Assembly (NCBI GenBank): GCA_963578605.1
Contig: CAUZEA010000193.1
Span: 1-7,221 of the forward strand
DNA from: JAKVCB01 sp963578605
GTDB lineage: Bacteria > Planctomycetota > Planctomycetia > Pirellulales > Lacipirellulaceae
Length of the DNA stretch: 7,221 bases
Direction of reading: 5' to 3'
Each line of letters starts with the position of its first letter. Position 1 is the stretch's first letter. Made by a program: the position numbers and the translations under genes. Shown here piece by piece: positions 1-6,548 of this stretch. The notes under the pieces are model-generated. The model did no database searches. It was not told the origin of the DNA and was given only the letters and a program-made list of their open reading frames with translations.

Positions 1-1280
1 AAAAGGGCCGAACCGATGGCAACTCCCATCAATAAAAAGACCACCGCTGCCGAAAGACTCGCGATGCGGGGATTGCGGCGAACCGTTCGCCATGTTTTTT
101 CGACCCGCCCTACCGGCCGGGCCTCGATCGACTCACCGTCGAGAAATCGCTGCAAATCATCTGCCAGCTCTGTGGCACTGGCATACCGCCGTGCAACATC
201 CTTGGCCATGGTTTTGGCAACGATCGTCTCCATATCGATGGGAACTTCATCATTTAAATGTCGGATCGGTACGGGATCTTCGTGCAACACCTGCATGAGC
301 GTCATTCGTACTACCCCCCGAAATGGGAGTTCACCGGTTAGCATCTCGTACATGGTCACACCCAGACTGTAGAGATCACTGCGTCTGTCCACTTCGTGCG
401 GATTAATGACCTGTTCGGGACTCATGTATGCGGGTGTCCCGGCAATCATTCCCTCCATGGTCAATCGCGTCTGATGCTCGTCAGACCGAGCCAGACCGAA
501 ATCGGTAATCTTGGCGCGCCCGGTCGATGCTTCCAGCAGGATGTTTGACGGCTTGACATCTCGGTGCACCAACCCAACCTGGTGGGCCGCGTCCAGGGCT
601 AAAGCGATCTGGCACGCAATCCGAGCTGTCTGGGAAGGCGATAGATAATTCGCACGGCGGAGCCGCTGTGACAGGGATTCACCTTCAATCAACTCGTAGA
701 CGATGTGAGGCGCGTCTCCATCGGCCAGGGAAACGTCATAAATGCCTACAATGTGGTCATGCTTCAGGCGAGCCGCTGCCCGCGCTTCCCGCTCAAGTCG
801 AACACGGCCTTCGTCCGACTCCGTTTGACTTTCGCGGAGAATTTTTAGCGCGACCGACCTTTCCAACCGCTCATCGATCGCCCGAAACAACCTCCCGCTG
901 GCCCCGCTGCCAAGTTCCTCGATCAGCCGATAGTGCCCCACCCGGCCACCGCACGGTACACCAGAAGTTTCCTCCTTTGCGCTATCCAAACCCGCCGATC
1001 GTGGACCCGACTGGGAATGGCTCGAAACTTCTTCCGGCGGGTGGTCACAGAGACGATCAATCAGGCTGCTGAGAACCACCTGCTCGCTACTGGAAAATGT
1101 ATCTTGGCTTTGTTTTTTGGCGGCCGTTTCCTGCGTCCGAGTCAAACGATCCAGGTGCCTTTGACAATCCGGGCACTGCTCAAAATGCTCATCGAGTAAC
1201 TGAATCTGCGATTCGCTAAGCACTCCCTGCAACAGTTCTTCAAAAACTCTCTTCGGAGGGCATTCTCCCGCTTTGTTCAT
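1..1280 (-). CDS. Ser/Thr protein kinase with N-terminal zinc-finger (ZAS-like) motif, C-terminus cut off
   Basis: A Hanks-type Ser/Thr kinase, reading leftward from an ATG at 1280; 426 residues are visible and the frame leaves the window open. Residues 1-45 carry C7 and an H32-x3-C36-x2-C39 motif, the ligand spacing of zinc anti-sigma domains. A polar linker (46-112) precedes the kinase domain (about 117-380): glycine loop GSGASG (124-129), VALK lysine K146, helix-C E165, HRDVKPSN (239-246), DFG (260-262), GTPAYMSPE (281-289) and D302 in RSDLYSLG. No catalytic residue is missing; the loop's usual valine is leucine. A basic stretch (RRNPR) and a hydrophobic segment from about 406 indicate a membrane anchor, so a sensor or repeat domain probably lies beyond the edge. 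The gene starts 31 bp after the ECF sigma stop, with only a weak GGGG upstream, so the pair is probably co-transcribed. Substrates are unknown. Confidence 0.95.
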   Translation of the reverse strand, partial: MNKAGECPPKRVFEELLQGVLSESQIQLLDEHFEQCPDCQRHLDRLTRTQETAAKKQSQDTFSSSEQVVLSSLIDRLCDHPPEEVSSHSQSGPRSAGLDSAKEETSGVPCGGRVGHYRLIEELGSGASGRLFRAIDERLERSVALKILRESQTESDEGRVRLEREARAAARLKHDHIVGIYDVSLADGDAPHIVYELIEGESLSQRLRRANYLSPSQTARIACQIALALDAAHQVGLVHRDVKPSNILLEASTGRAKITDFGLARSDEHQTRLTMEGMIAGTPAYMSPEQVINPHEVDRRSDLYSLGVTMYEMLTGELPFRGVVRMTLMQVLHEDPVPIRHLNDEVPIDMETIVAKTMAKDVARRYASATELADDLQRFLDGESIEARPVGRVEKTWRTVRRNPRIASLSAAVVFLLMGVAIGSAL

Positions 1281-1311
1281 CCAAGCCCCAGCTTGCTAGA
1301 TAATTGCATTG

Positions 1312-1941
1312 CTAGAAGCCCCGTGGTCTGTGATCTTCCAAATCCGCAACTGTCTCTCGCAACATTTTAATGACGCGGCTTTTGGCCACATAGACTTCCG
1401 AAATTCGCATTTCAAGCTCCCGGGCAACCTGGGCCGCCGGTTGCTGCTGGACTGCCGTAAGCCGGTAGGCTTTCCATGTGTGCGGCTCGACCCGTAGGGA
1501 AACGCGTGCCTCGGCTTCCTGCAGAATCTCTTCTCGGTGAGCTCGGTTGATGCCCTCTTCCAATGCCTGAATTGATGCCGTGTCTTCGACCGAAGCCGCC
1601 AACCGCTGCAGCTGTTCGTCTCCAGAAGCTCTCCCTTTACGCTGCCAATCGCGGCCCAAATCTCGCACCGCATTGGCCGTAACCGTTTTCAGCCATCCCC
1701 GGAAGCTACCGCGGGACGGGTCGTACACAAAAGATTGCATCGCTCCGACGAGTTTGACCAATACCTCTTGAGTTACGTCCGAGGCATCTGATTCTTGCAG
1801 ATGAAATCGTCGACACCACAAAAAAATTTTTGGCGTATAACGTTCTACAAACTCGTTCCAGGCCTGTTGGTCGTTCACATCCCGAACCCGCATCAGCAGC
1901 GTACCACTGGTTTGCGTGTCGGTAGCCGGCTTGATTACCAT
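1312..1941 (-). CDS. ECF-type RNA polymerase sigma factor
   Basis: A 209-residue extracytoplasmic-function sigma factor that would direct RNA polymerase to a specific promoter set. Region 2 spans about residues 25-98: QQAWNEFVERY, the region 2.2 core SDASDVTQEVLVKLV (51-65) that contacts core polymerase, and FRGWLKTVTANAVRD (80-94), covering the -10 recognition part. A charged linker (about 99-148) leads to region 4 (about 150-200), whose helix-turn-helix includes QPAAQVARELEMRISEVYVA (167-186) and recognises the -35 element. There is no region 3, as expected for the ECF class, and no added C-terminal domain; the length is normal. The ATG at 1941 follows GAGAAG with a 6-nt gap. The kinase gene begins 31 bp downstream. 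ECF genes beside Ser/Thr kinase genes are a recognised planctomycete arrangement, so phosphorylation control is plausible. The exact ECF group was not assigned. Confidence 0.95.
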   Translation of the reverse strand: MVIKPATDTQTSGTLLMRVRDVNDQQAWNEFVERYTPKIFLWCRRFHLQESDASDVTQEVLVKLVGAMQSFVYDPSRGSFRGWLKTVTANAVRDLGRDWQRKGRASGDEQLQRLAASVEDTASIQALEEGINRAHREEILQEAEARVSLRVEPHTWKAYRLTAVQQQPAAQVARELEMRISEVYVAKSRVIKMLRETVADLEDHRPRGF

Positions 1942-1947
1942 CGATTT

Positions 1948-1953
1948 CTTCTC
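1948..1953 (-). promoter_or_regulatory. Ribosome binding site of the sigma factor gene
   Basis: On the minus strand the hexamer GAGAAG lies six bases before the ATG at 1941. It is the best Shine-Dalgarno-like match in this stretch and supports that start. The next upstream ATG on this strand (1961) is in a different frame. Confidence 0.5.
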
Positions 1954-2005
1954 GTTTGCATCGACCCAGGGAGTGAAAAAATACCCCTTCGGCAGCTAAC
2001 CTTCT

Positions 2006-2016
2006 TTGACCGTCAA
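2006..2016. repeat. Perfect inverted repeat TTGAC-C-GTCAA upstream of the sigma gene
   Basis: Two 5-base arms around a single base, centred about 70 bp upstream of the sigma factor start. Its size and place would suit an operator, but a match of this length can arise by chance. Confidence 0.2.
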
Positions 2017-2145
2017 TCTACCTGATCTTGCTAAAACAGGCGGTCTCCCTGTCACGATCCGTAAAAAGATACGAACCAAGCAAAGGAACGGACGTATTTT
2101 AGGAAGCATCTCTCGGTTGTGCGACCGACTTGCTGAAGAGGTTTT

Positions 2146-2151
2146 ATTATA
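2146..2151 (-). promoter_or_regulatory. Possible -10 element for the sigma-kinase unit
   Basis: The minus strand reads TATAAT here, a perfect match to the housekeeping -10 consensus, in an AT-rich patch about 205 bp upstream of the sigma factor start. No good -35 (TTGACA) is found 16-18 bases upstream; that position is occupied by the CACCCC/GGGGTG inverted repeat. If real, it would give a leader of roughly 200 nt and might depend on an activator. It may equally be a chance match in AT-rich DNA. Confidence 0.2.
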
Positions 2152-2166
2152 CAAATATTTGACATT

Positions 2167-2190
2167 CACCCCTGTTTTCCACTGGGGGTG
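2167..2190. repeat. Inverted repeat CACCCC-N12-GGGGTG
   Basis: Six-base GC-rich arms separated by 12 bases, immediately upstream (minus-strand sense) of the TATAAT at 2146-2151. It could be an activator or repressor site, or a hairpin. It has no T-run on either side that would make it a convincing terminator. Confidence 0.3.
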
Positions 2191-2463
2191 TACTGCAAAA
2201 TCATCCTGTTTTTAGGCAGTCAAACAACTTTATTTTCACCATAAACTCCAAGGTCCTCAAAACCCCATAACAAACCTGCGCGTTCGAAGAGAACGGTCCT
2301 TCCAACACCCCGACGGAAACCAAGGTGTCTTGCCCGACGCCCGGGAGCGAACGCGGCCAAAAAGTTGACGCCTGTACACCATTCGTTAGGATGGAAATAG
2401 GTTTCCTGCCGTCTGCAATTTGTGCAGTCGGCTCAACCGGCTCTTCTCTTCGGAACTCATGCT

Positions 2464-2712
2464 ATGGCCAGAACCTCGCAACACCGTCACAACCGTCGTC
2501 GATCACCGGCGCAAAACCGTCCTTTGCGAGTCGGCGAACTCGTTCCTGATCTGCTTGCCCGGTATGGTCTCTCTTTACCCGACGACTCCTCACTTGAGGA
2601 CCTTCCCGCGGAAAGTGCTCCGGTCGCGACCGAGGAATCTACCGGGCCGTCAGGTCGGAGCCTTCCCCTGTTCGATTCGCTACCAGCTGATGGGACTTAC
2701 GAGCGGGCGTAA
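2464..2712 (+). CDS. Small protein of unknown function (82 aa)
   Basis: Not recognised with confidence. The ATG at 2464 is preferred over an in-frame GTG at 2422 because a weak GGAA precedes it and the protein then opens with a basic, His/Arg-rich stretch (residues 3-13). Residues 20-36 (PLRVGELVPDLLARYGL) look like an amphipathic helix and faintly resemble the N-terminal helix of DUF721/DciA-type proteins. The remaining 45 residues are acidic and rich in Pro, Ser and Glu, so probably disordered. No signal peptide, membrane segment or cysteine is present. It reads away from the sigma factor gene and towards the secreted propeller gene 250 bp downstream, with no sign of coupling to either. It could be a real small cytosolic protein, the remnant of a longer DUF721-like gene, or a chance ORF. 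Confidence 0.4.
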   Translation: MARTSQHRHNRRRSPAQNRPLRVGELVPDLLARYGLSLPDDSSLEDLPAESAPVATEESTGPSGRSLPLFDSLPADGTYERA

Positions 2713-2962
2713 GGCCGTTTGAGGTTCCTTTTCATCCTGGCCCTCACGTTATGGACGTGGCCTGGAAGCTCAAAAGTGAAGATTTCCCCTGGTTGGGCGT
2801 TAAGCTTGTTGTGGTACGACGTATCCTCCCACGGTAGAAACCGGGGAAGGCCAAGTGTTAGCATATTGGGTGAGCCCAGCCTGGGATTGCTTCACTGCCA
2901 AACCGAACTGGGAAATGCCAGCTCCGACTTCCAATATCGAACTCACCCAAAAACCGTTGACG
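2713..2962. other. Spacer before the secreted propeller gene
   Basis: A 250-base stretch with no gene I can support. An open frame at about 2688-2834 (last 28 codons from an ATG at 2751) ends at a TAG but has no start signal or recognisable family. The promoter of the downstream gene is presumably here, but no convincing -35/-10 pair was seen. Confidence 0.45.
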
Positions 2963-4456
2963 ATGATGCGCCGGGTATCGTTGCTTTGTGTCGCCGCTCT
3001 CTTGGCGACGGTGATCCATCTGGGCAGTTCGGTTGCGGGTGATACCATCCCCGTCGGCAAAAACCGCCAGCTCTTGATCGACGATTACGCAATTGCCGAA
3101 ATGGAGGGGCTCAAGCGCACCCTCCAGCAGCCAAAAAAACACAACGACAACCCGGTTCTCGTCGGTGAGAACCCGTGGGAGCGGGGCGTGTGGGGGCCAG
3201 CGTCGCCGTCGGCCCTGTACGATCAGGGAAAGATACGCCTTTGGTATCGGGCCGTCTACTTCACCCGGCCGTTCAGCTTTGTCGAAGCGAGCGCTGATGC
3301 GCAGGTGCGGGGCCGGCAAATAGCCGATCTGCTCGACTCGATGATCTGCCAAATGGCGTACGCCGAGAGTCATGATGGCGTTCACTTCCAAAAACCGAAA
3401 CTGGGCATCATCGATTACCAGGGCAGCAATGAAAACAACCTGGTCTGGGGCCGGTATGGCGACTGGGCCAACATGGTGATGAAAAGTCCGGGTGAAGTTG
3501 ATCCCAAGCGGTGCTATCGCTGTATTATTTGGGCCAAAAAAGAGTATGGCGGGTATTACGGCAACATCGCCATCTACTCTCCCGATGGTCTGCATTGGAA
3601 GCTCGGGCCAAAACCCACGCGGGGTGCACTCGATCACGCCTACAACTATTGGTACGACCCGCTCCGCAAGGAGTGGCTTTCCCTGATCCAGTTCGGCAAC
3701 GCGCCGCGAACTGCGGGACGAATGGTCAGTAAAGATTTTGTCAACTGGTCCGACCGCAAGGAGGTCCTGGCTCCCGATAAACACGACCCGCCAGGCACGG
3801 AGTTTTATATCCCCACGATCATGATGATCGACGACCTCTACCTGTGTTTCTTGCATATCTTTCACACCGGCGCCGATGTGCCCAACGACCGAAATCCACG
3901 GCAGCATGGCGCGATCGATATTCAGTTAGCGACAAGCCGGAACGGCATCCACTGGGAACGGGCCGCCGGCCGGGAGGTTTTTCTGCCCAATGGAGCCGAG
4001 GGCGAGTTTGATCAATCGATGGTAATTTTCGTAGGGCCGCCGGTTGAATTCACCGGCCAACTTCTTTTCTATTACAGCGGAACGAGGGGCTCGCACGGTT
4101 CGACCAATCGCACCAGCGGCATCGGGCTTGCCACGCTCCGCCCGGACCGGTTTGTAGCCCTCGAGCCAACCGGCACCATGGGCCAGATGATCACCAGGCC
4201 ATTTCGTGTTTCGGGCAAGACGTTGCTCGTTAATGCGGATGCCCACCACGGCTCTGTGACCATCGAGGTAATCGACGCCAATGGAGTGGCCCGCAAAGGC
4301 TTTGGTCTCGCAGATGCCAGGCCGCTTGACTCGAACAGGTTAGCCCACAAGATTGCCTGGAAGAATCACCCCGATCTGTCATCGCTGGTGGGAGAGGTGG
4401 TGCGCCTGCGGTTCCGCATGAAGACGGCTAAATTGTTCAGTTTTTATTTTCGGTAA
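2963..4456 (+). CDS. Secreted glycoside-hydrolase-like five-bladed beta-propeller protein
   Basis: A 497-residue exported protein. The ATG at 2963 is chosen because it begins a signal peptide: MMRR, a hydrophobic core (about 5-20), likely cleavage after SSVA (25). The same frame opens upstream at 2855, but that extension lacks a hydrophobic start. No clear Shine-Dalgarno site is present. The mature protein opens with KNRQLLIDDYAI (33-44), then a propeller (about 50-400) with recurring aromatic 'S-DG-HW' blade signatures: ESHDGVHF (135-142), YSPDGLHW (205-212), SKDFVNW (256-262), SRNGIHW (325-331). A C-terminal beta-sandwich-like domain follows (about 410-497; KTLLVNAD and VRLRF). This resembles the GH32/GH43-like propellers common in planctomycete polysaccharide-degradation gene sets. 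No sulfatase or other carbohydrate enzyme is adjacent. Substrate and catalytic acids cannot be assigned; a non-catalytic binding role is possible. Confidence 0.8.
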   Translation: MMRRVSLLCVAALLATVIHLGSSVAGDTIPVGKNRQLLIDDYAIAEMEGLKRTLQQPKKHNDNPVLVGENPWERGVWGPASPSALYDQGKIRLWYRAVYFTRPFSFVEASADAQVRGRQIADLLDSMICQMAYAESHDGVHFQKPKLGIIDYQGSNENNLVWGRYGDWANMVMKSPGEVDPKRCYRCIIWAKKEYGGYYGNIAIYSPDGLHWKLGPKPTRGALDHAYNYWYDPLRKEWLSLIQFGNAPRTAGRMVSKDFVNWSDRKEVLAPDKHDPPGTEFYIPTIMMIDDLYLCFLHIFHTGADVPNDRNPRQHGAIDIQLATSRNGIHWERAAGREVFLPNGAEGEFDQSMVIFVGPPVEFTGQLLFYYSGTRGSHGSTNRTSGIGLATLRPDRFVALEPTGTMGQMITRPFRVSGKTLLVNADAHHGSVTIEVIDANGVARKGFGLADARPLDSNRLAHKIAWKNHPDLSSLVGEVVRLRFRMKTAKLFSFYFR

Positions 4457-4500
4457 GGCTTCCAGGATTCGCTTTACCATCAACAGCATCAGGGTGCCAA

Positions 4501-5841
4501 TCAGGCGACCTCCTCCAGTGCATCCCTGAGACTGCGATCCACCAGCTCCACGAGCTCATCAATGTCTCCCTTCGAGGCAATGATGGCCGGCGCCAAGGCA
4601 AACCAGCTGGGATCAATACGCATAATAAGCCCGTTTTTTAACGCCGTCTTTTTTAGCGCGTGCCCAAGTTCGGGATACGGCTCCATGCTCTGGGGGTCTT
4701 TGACCAGCTCCACACCGCGCAACAGGCCCCGGCCACGCACCTCGCGTATCACTCCATATTTCTTGAGCCCTTCCAGCTTTTCGGCCAGGTAGTTTCCTGA
4801 CTCGAGCGCCTGGGCGGTAAGATTGTGCTCGAGAATCTCATCGATCACTGCCAGGCCCACGGCACAGCCCAGCGGGTTACTGGCATAAGTATGCCCATGG
4901 GCAAAGTTCACCTGGTCCGCCGGGCTACCGCGAAAAGCCTCGGCCATATCGTCCCGGGCGATCATCGCACCCAGCGGCATGGTGCCACTCGAAAGTGCCT
5001 TGCCACCGCAAATAATGTCGGGAGTCACGCCAAAACTTTGCGCTGCGAACATCTCCCCGGTTCGCCCCCAGGCCGTGATGATCTCGTCAAAAATCAGTAA
5101 AACGTTGTGACGGTCGCAGATCTCCCGAAGAATCTCGAAATACTCCGTCGTCGGCGTAATAATGCCACCTGTATTACCAATCGGCTCAACGATGATGCCG
5201 GCAACCGTGTCTGGATCTTCGTTGACAATGGCGTCTTCGAACAGCTGCGCACAAAAACGGTTGCATTCTTCCCACGAAGAAAATCGATCTCTCATGTAGG
5301 TCGGTGGATAGACTTTCACAAAGCCGGCCATCTGGGGTTCGAAGGGAGATTTGCGTTTTCCCGTGCCACTGGCCCCCATCGCACCAAAGGTCCCTCCGTG
5401 GTAACCCTGGTAACGGGAGATAAATTTGTACTTGCCCGGCTGCCCGGTCTGCTTGTGGTATTGGCGAGCGAACTTCATTGCCGCTTCCATCGACTCCGAC
5501 CCGCCACTGAAAGCTTTCGCAAAGTTCAGCGTACCGGGGGTCACCTGCCCGATGCGCTCCACGAAATCGAGTGCAACGTCCGACGGCCCGTGCATGGGAG
5601 GTGCCAGGCTCATTTGATCCAGCTGCCGCTTCAAAGCTTCCACAACCCGCGGATGGCCATGCCCCAGGACGGCGACAAAAATGCCGCCGATACCGTCAAA
5701 GTAACGTTTACCTTCGGTGTCCCAGTAATGGAGGCCCGAGGCCCGCGAAAAAATAAGCGGGGTTTCAAAAAAAGCCTCGTTCGACTGGTAGTCCAGGAAA
5801 GAAAGACCCAGCAGTTTCTTTTGTCGTTCGTTAAGTTGCAT
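4501..5841 (-). CDS. Class III PLP-dependent aminotransferase
   Basis: A cytosolic fold-type I enzyme that should move an amino group between an omega-amino compound and a 2-oxo acid using pyridoxal phosphate. The chosen ATG at 5841 gives 446 residues, usual for the family, and has AGG six bases upstream. In-frame starts at 5889 (ATG) and 5928 (GTG) would add 16 or 29 residues without family-like sequence. In this numbering: YFDGIGGIF (47-55), GHGHP (60-64), phosphate-binding SGGSE (112-116), YQGYHGGT (144-151), IVEP (217-220), FDEI with the PLP-ring aspartate D252, Schiff-base lysine K281 in GGKALSSG, and the phosphate-contacting threonine T318 in HGHTYASNP. All expected active-site residues are present. 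The C-terminal domain ends in helices (about 420-446). The substrate cannot be read from sequence; beta-alanine/pyruvate-, AGXT2- and DAPA-type aminotransferases share these motifs. It converges with the propeller gene across 44 bp. Confidence 0.92.
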   Translation of the reverse strand: MQLNERQKKLLGLSFLDYQSNEAFFETPLIFSRASGLHYWDTEGKRYFDGIGGIFVAVLGHGHPRVVEALKRQLDQMSLAPPMHGPSDVALDFVERIGQVTPGTLNFAKAFSGGSESMEAAMKFARQYHKQTGQPGKYKFISRYQGYHGGTFGAMGASGTGKRKSPFEPQMAGFVKVYPPTYMRDRFSSWEECNRFCAQLFEDAIVNEDPDTVAGIIVEPIGNTGGIITPTTEYFEILREICDRHNVLLIFDEIITAWGRTGEMFAAQSFGVTPDIICGGKALSSGTMPLGAMIARDDMAEAFRGSPADQVNFAHGHTYASNPLGCAVGLAVIDEILEHNLTAQALESGNYLAEKLEGLKKYGVIREVRGRGLLRGVELVKDPQSMEPYPELGHALKKTALKNGLIMRIDPSWFALAPAIIASKGDIDELVELVDRSLRDALEEVA

Positions 5842-5847
5842 CGATTG

Positions 5848-5850
5848 CCT
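5848..5850 (-). promoter_or_regulatory. Shine-Dalgarno core deciding the aminotransferase start
   Basis: The minus strand reads ACAGG, then CAATCG, then ATG at 5841. The AGG core at six bases favours this start; the alternatives at 5889 and 5928 show no comparable purine-rich site. Confidence 0.45.
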
Positions 5851-5946
5851 GTAAAGTAAAGTCTGTTGATGCTTGTTCAAAGGGGCCATACCAGCGGGGA
5901 AGGGCAGGTCGCTACAGGTTTCAGCCACAGGCGCTGTTGGAAACGG

Positions 5947-6242
5947 TTATCTTTCCTCACTCAGCCGACTTATCTGGGCTGCAAGGGCTTCAATAAATTC
6001 CTCCAGCGCACCCCGGTCAAACGGTGTTTGCCATACCTGGTAGATATCCTTGTCGTAATCTTCTTCCGGGGGAAGGTAGCCGATCGAGCCGTTAATTAGA
6101 TTCAAACAAATTACCGCAAAACCGGGAAACCGATGGCAGGACTCGGTGCGAGCGGAATGCTACCTGCCAATAGCAGCACCACAACCACAAGCGCAAGGCA
6201 CTTGCCAAACCGCAGGCCGCGGAAACGAAGACTATAGTTCAT
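5947..6242 (-). pseudogene. Probable remnant of a neutral/alkaline ceramidase-like gene
   Basis: On the minus strand, a frame open from 6159 to the TAA at 5949-5947 encodes 70 residues. From about 6135 leftward these look like the extreme C-terminus of planctomycete neutral/alkaline ceramidase-type proteins (PF04734-like): NGSIGYLPPEEDY, then IYQVWQTPFDRGALEEFIEA, then a final helix. The frame has no start codon in a sensible place and a TAG at 6162 upstream. A different frame begins at an ATG at 6242 with a good signal peptide and ends at a TAA at 6113-6111. Intact family members run to several hundred residues; here start and end are about 300 bp apart. The simplest reading is a secreted ceramidase-like gene that lost most of its body by internal deletion and then drifted out of frame. 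The identity is by eye and could be wrong. It lies 105 bp upstream of the aminotransferase start, in the same direction. Confidence 0.5.
6111..6242 (-). CDS. 43-residue ORF that is almost entirely a signal peptide
   Basis: From the ATG at 6242 the frame encodes a basic N-terminus (LRFRGLRFGK), a strongly hydrophobic core (CLALVVVVLLLAG, residues 15-27), a Pro/Ala/Ser stretch ending SPA (33-35) that would suit signal peptidase, and eight more residues before TAA. No strong Shine-Dalgarno site precedes it. It may be the surviving 5' end of the broken ceramidase-like gene whose C-terminal piece overlaps in another frame. Alternatively it is a small membrane or exported peptide in its own right. 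The first is favoured because the C-terminal fragment follows immediately. Confidence 0.35.
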   Translation of the reverse strand: MNYSLRFRGLRFGKCLALVVVVLLLAGSIPLAPSPAIGFPVLR

Positions 6243-6548
6243 CTGGTGTTAGCTCACGCCAAGAAACCTAAGTGATGCTGTGAACGATTGGTTCTTCCTC
6301 ACGAATTTCCAGTGCTGCACAATTCTACCGCGTGGACGGCTTAGCCGTCAAAGCTAGCGTGCCCCCCGAGGTCTCCAACAATTTGCTCTGTTTCCAGTAT
6401 CGTTTACATGTTTCGAAAGTGTGGCAATTTGAAGGGTTGTAAAATCAACCGGAGAGAGACTTGACTTGGGTGAGGCTGCCGTCACCACTGCCCGGGTAGC
6501 GGCAAGAGATTACCAGTAAACCGCTTCACAATCAAAATCCCCAGACGG
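6243..6548. other. Spacer between the EEP gene and the ceramidase-like remnant
   Basis: About 306 bases with no open frame that looks coding. It contains the 15-bp perfect hairpin at 6335-6349, a weaker inverted repeat at 6435-6450 (GGTTG, 6-nt loop, CAACC) and a GC-rich patch with CCCGGG near 6490. No convincing terminator for the EEP gene, and no clear promoter for the genes to its left, was found. Confidence 0.6.
6335..6349. repeat. Perfect hairpin GACGGC-TTA-GCCGTC
   Basis: Two 6-base GC-rich arms flank a 3-base loop, followed a few bases later by the palindrome GCTAGC (6353-6358). There is no T-run after it on either strand, so it is not a standard terminator. The form, a short GC-rich hairpin alone in a non-coding gap, is that of a dispersed REP-like intergenic repeat. 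Only one copy is in the window. Confidence 0.45.

Larger units (their letters stand above)
1942..2463. other. Spacer between the divergent sigma factor gene and the small plus-strand ORF
   Basis: About 520 bases without a convincing gene on either strand. The short open frames here have no recognisable motif or start signal. The stretch becomes AT-rich around 2140-2240 and holds several short inverted repeats: 2006-2016 (TTGAC-C-GTCAA), 2113-2128 (TCGGT, 6-nt loop, ACCGA), 2167-2190 (CACCCC, 12-nt loop, GGGGTG) and 2281-2295 (CGTTC, 5-nt loop, GAACG). Promoters for the leftward sigma-kinase unit, and perhaps for the rightward small ORF, should lie here. Confidence 0.6.

Noticed and set aside
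2006..2215. 69-codon plus-strand frame starting at a TTG in the sigma gene upstream region
   Set aside because: Non-standard start, no ribosome binding site and no recognisable motif, and it runs through the AT-rich region likely to be regulatory.
2688..2834. Open plus-strand frame ending in a 28-codon ORF (ATG 2751)
   Set aside because: Too short and unsupported: no start signal, no family resemblance and no frameshift evidence that would join it to the 82-residue ORF.
2719..3042. Plus-strand frame from a TTG whose first residues look like a signal peptide
   Set aside because: It overlaps the start of the propeller gene in another frame, the sequence after the hydrophobic run is featureless, and there is no Shine-Dalgarno site.
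2858..3907. Long minus-strand open frame (349 codons) opposite the propeller gene
   Set aside because: It lies almost wholly antisense to a gene with a signal peptide and recognisable blade motifs. Its own translation shows no domain, and long antisense frames are common in GC-rich genes.
4452..4478. Possible two-way terminator between the convergent propeller and aminotransferase genes (GGTAA ... TTACC)
   Set aside because: Only a 5-base stem with a 17-base loop, overlapping the stop codon and with no T-run.
5107..5859. Plus-strand open frame of 250 codons opposite the aminotransferase
   Set aside because: The opposite strand carries the complete PLP active site. This frame is an antisense shadow with no recognisable motif.
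6435..6450. GGTTG-TAAAAT-CAACC as a terminator of the EEP gene
   Set aside because: The stem is five bases and lacks a following T-run on the minus strand. It is recorded only as part of the spacer.
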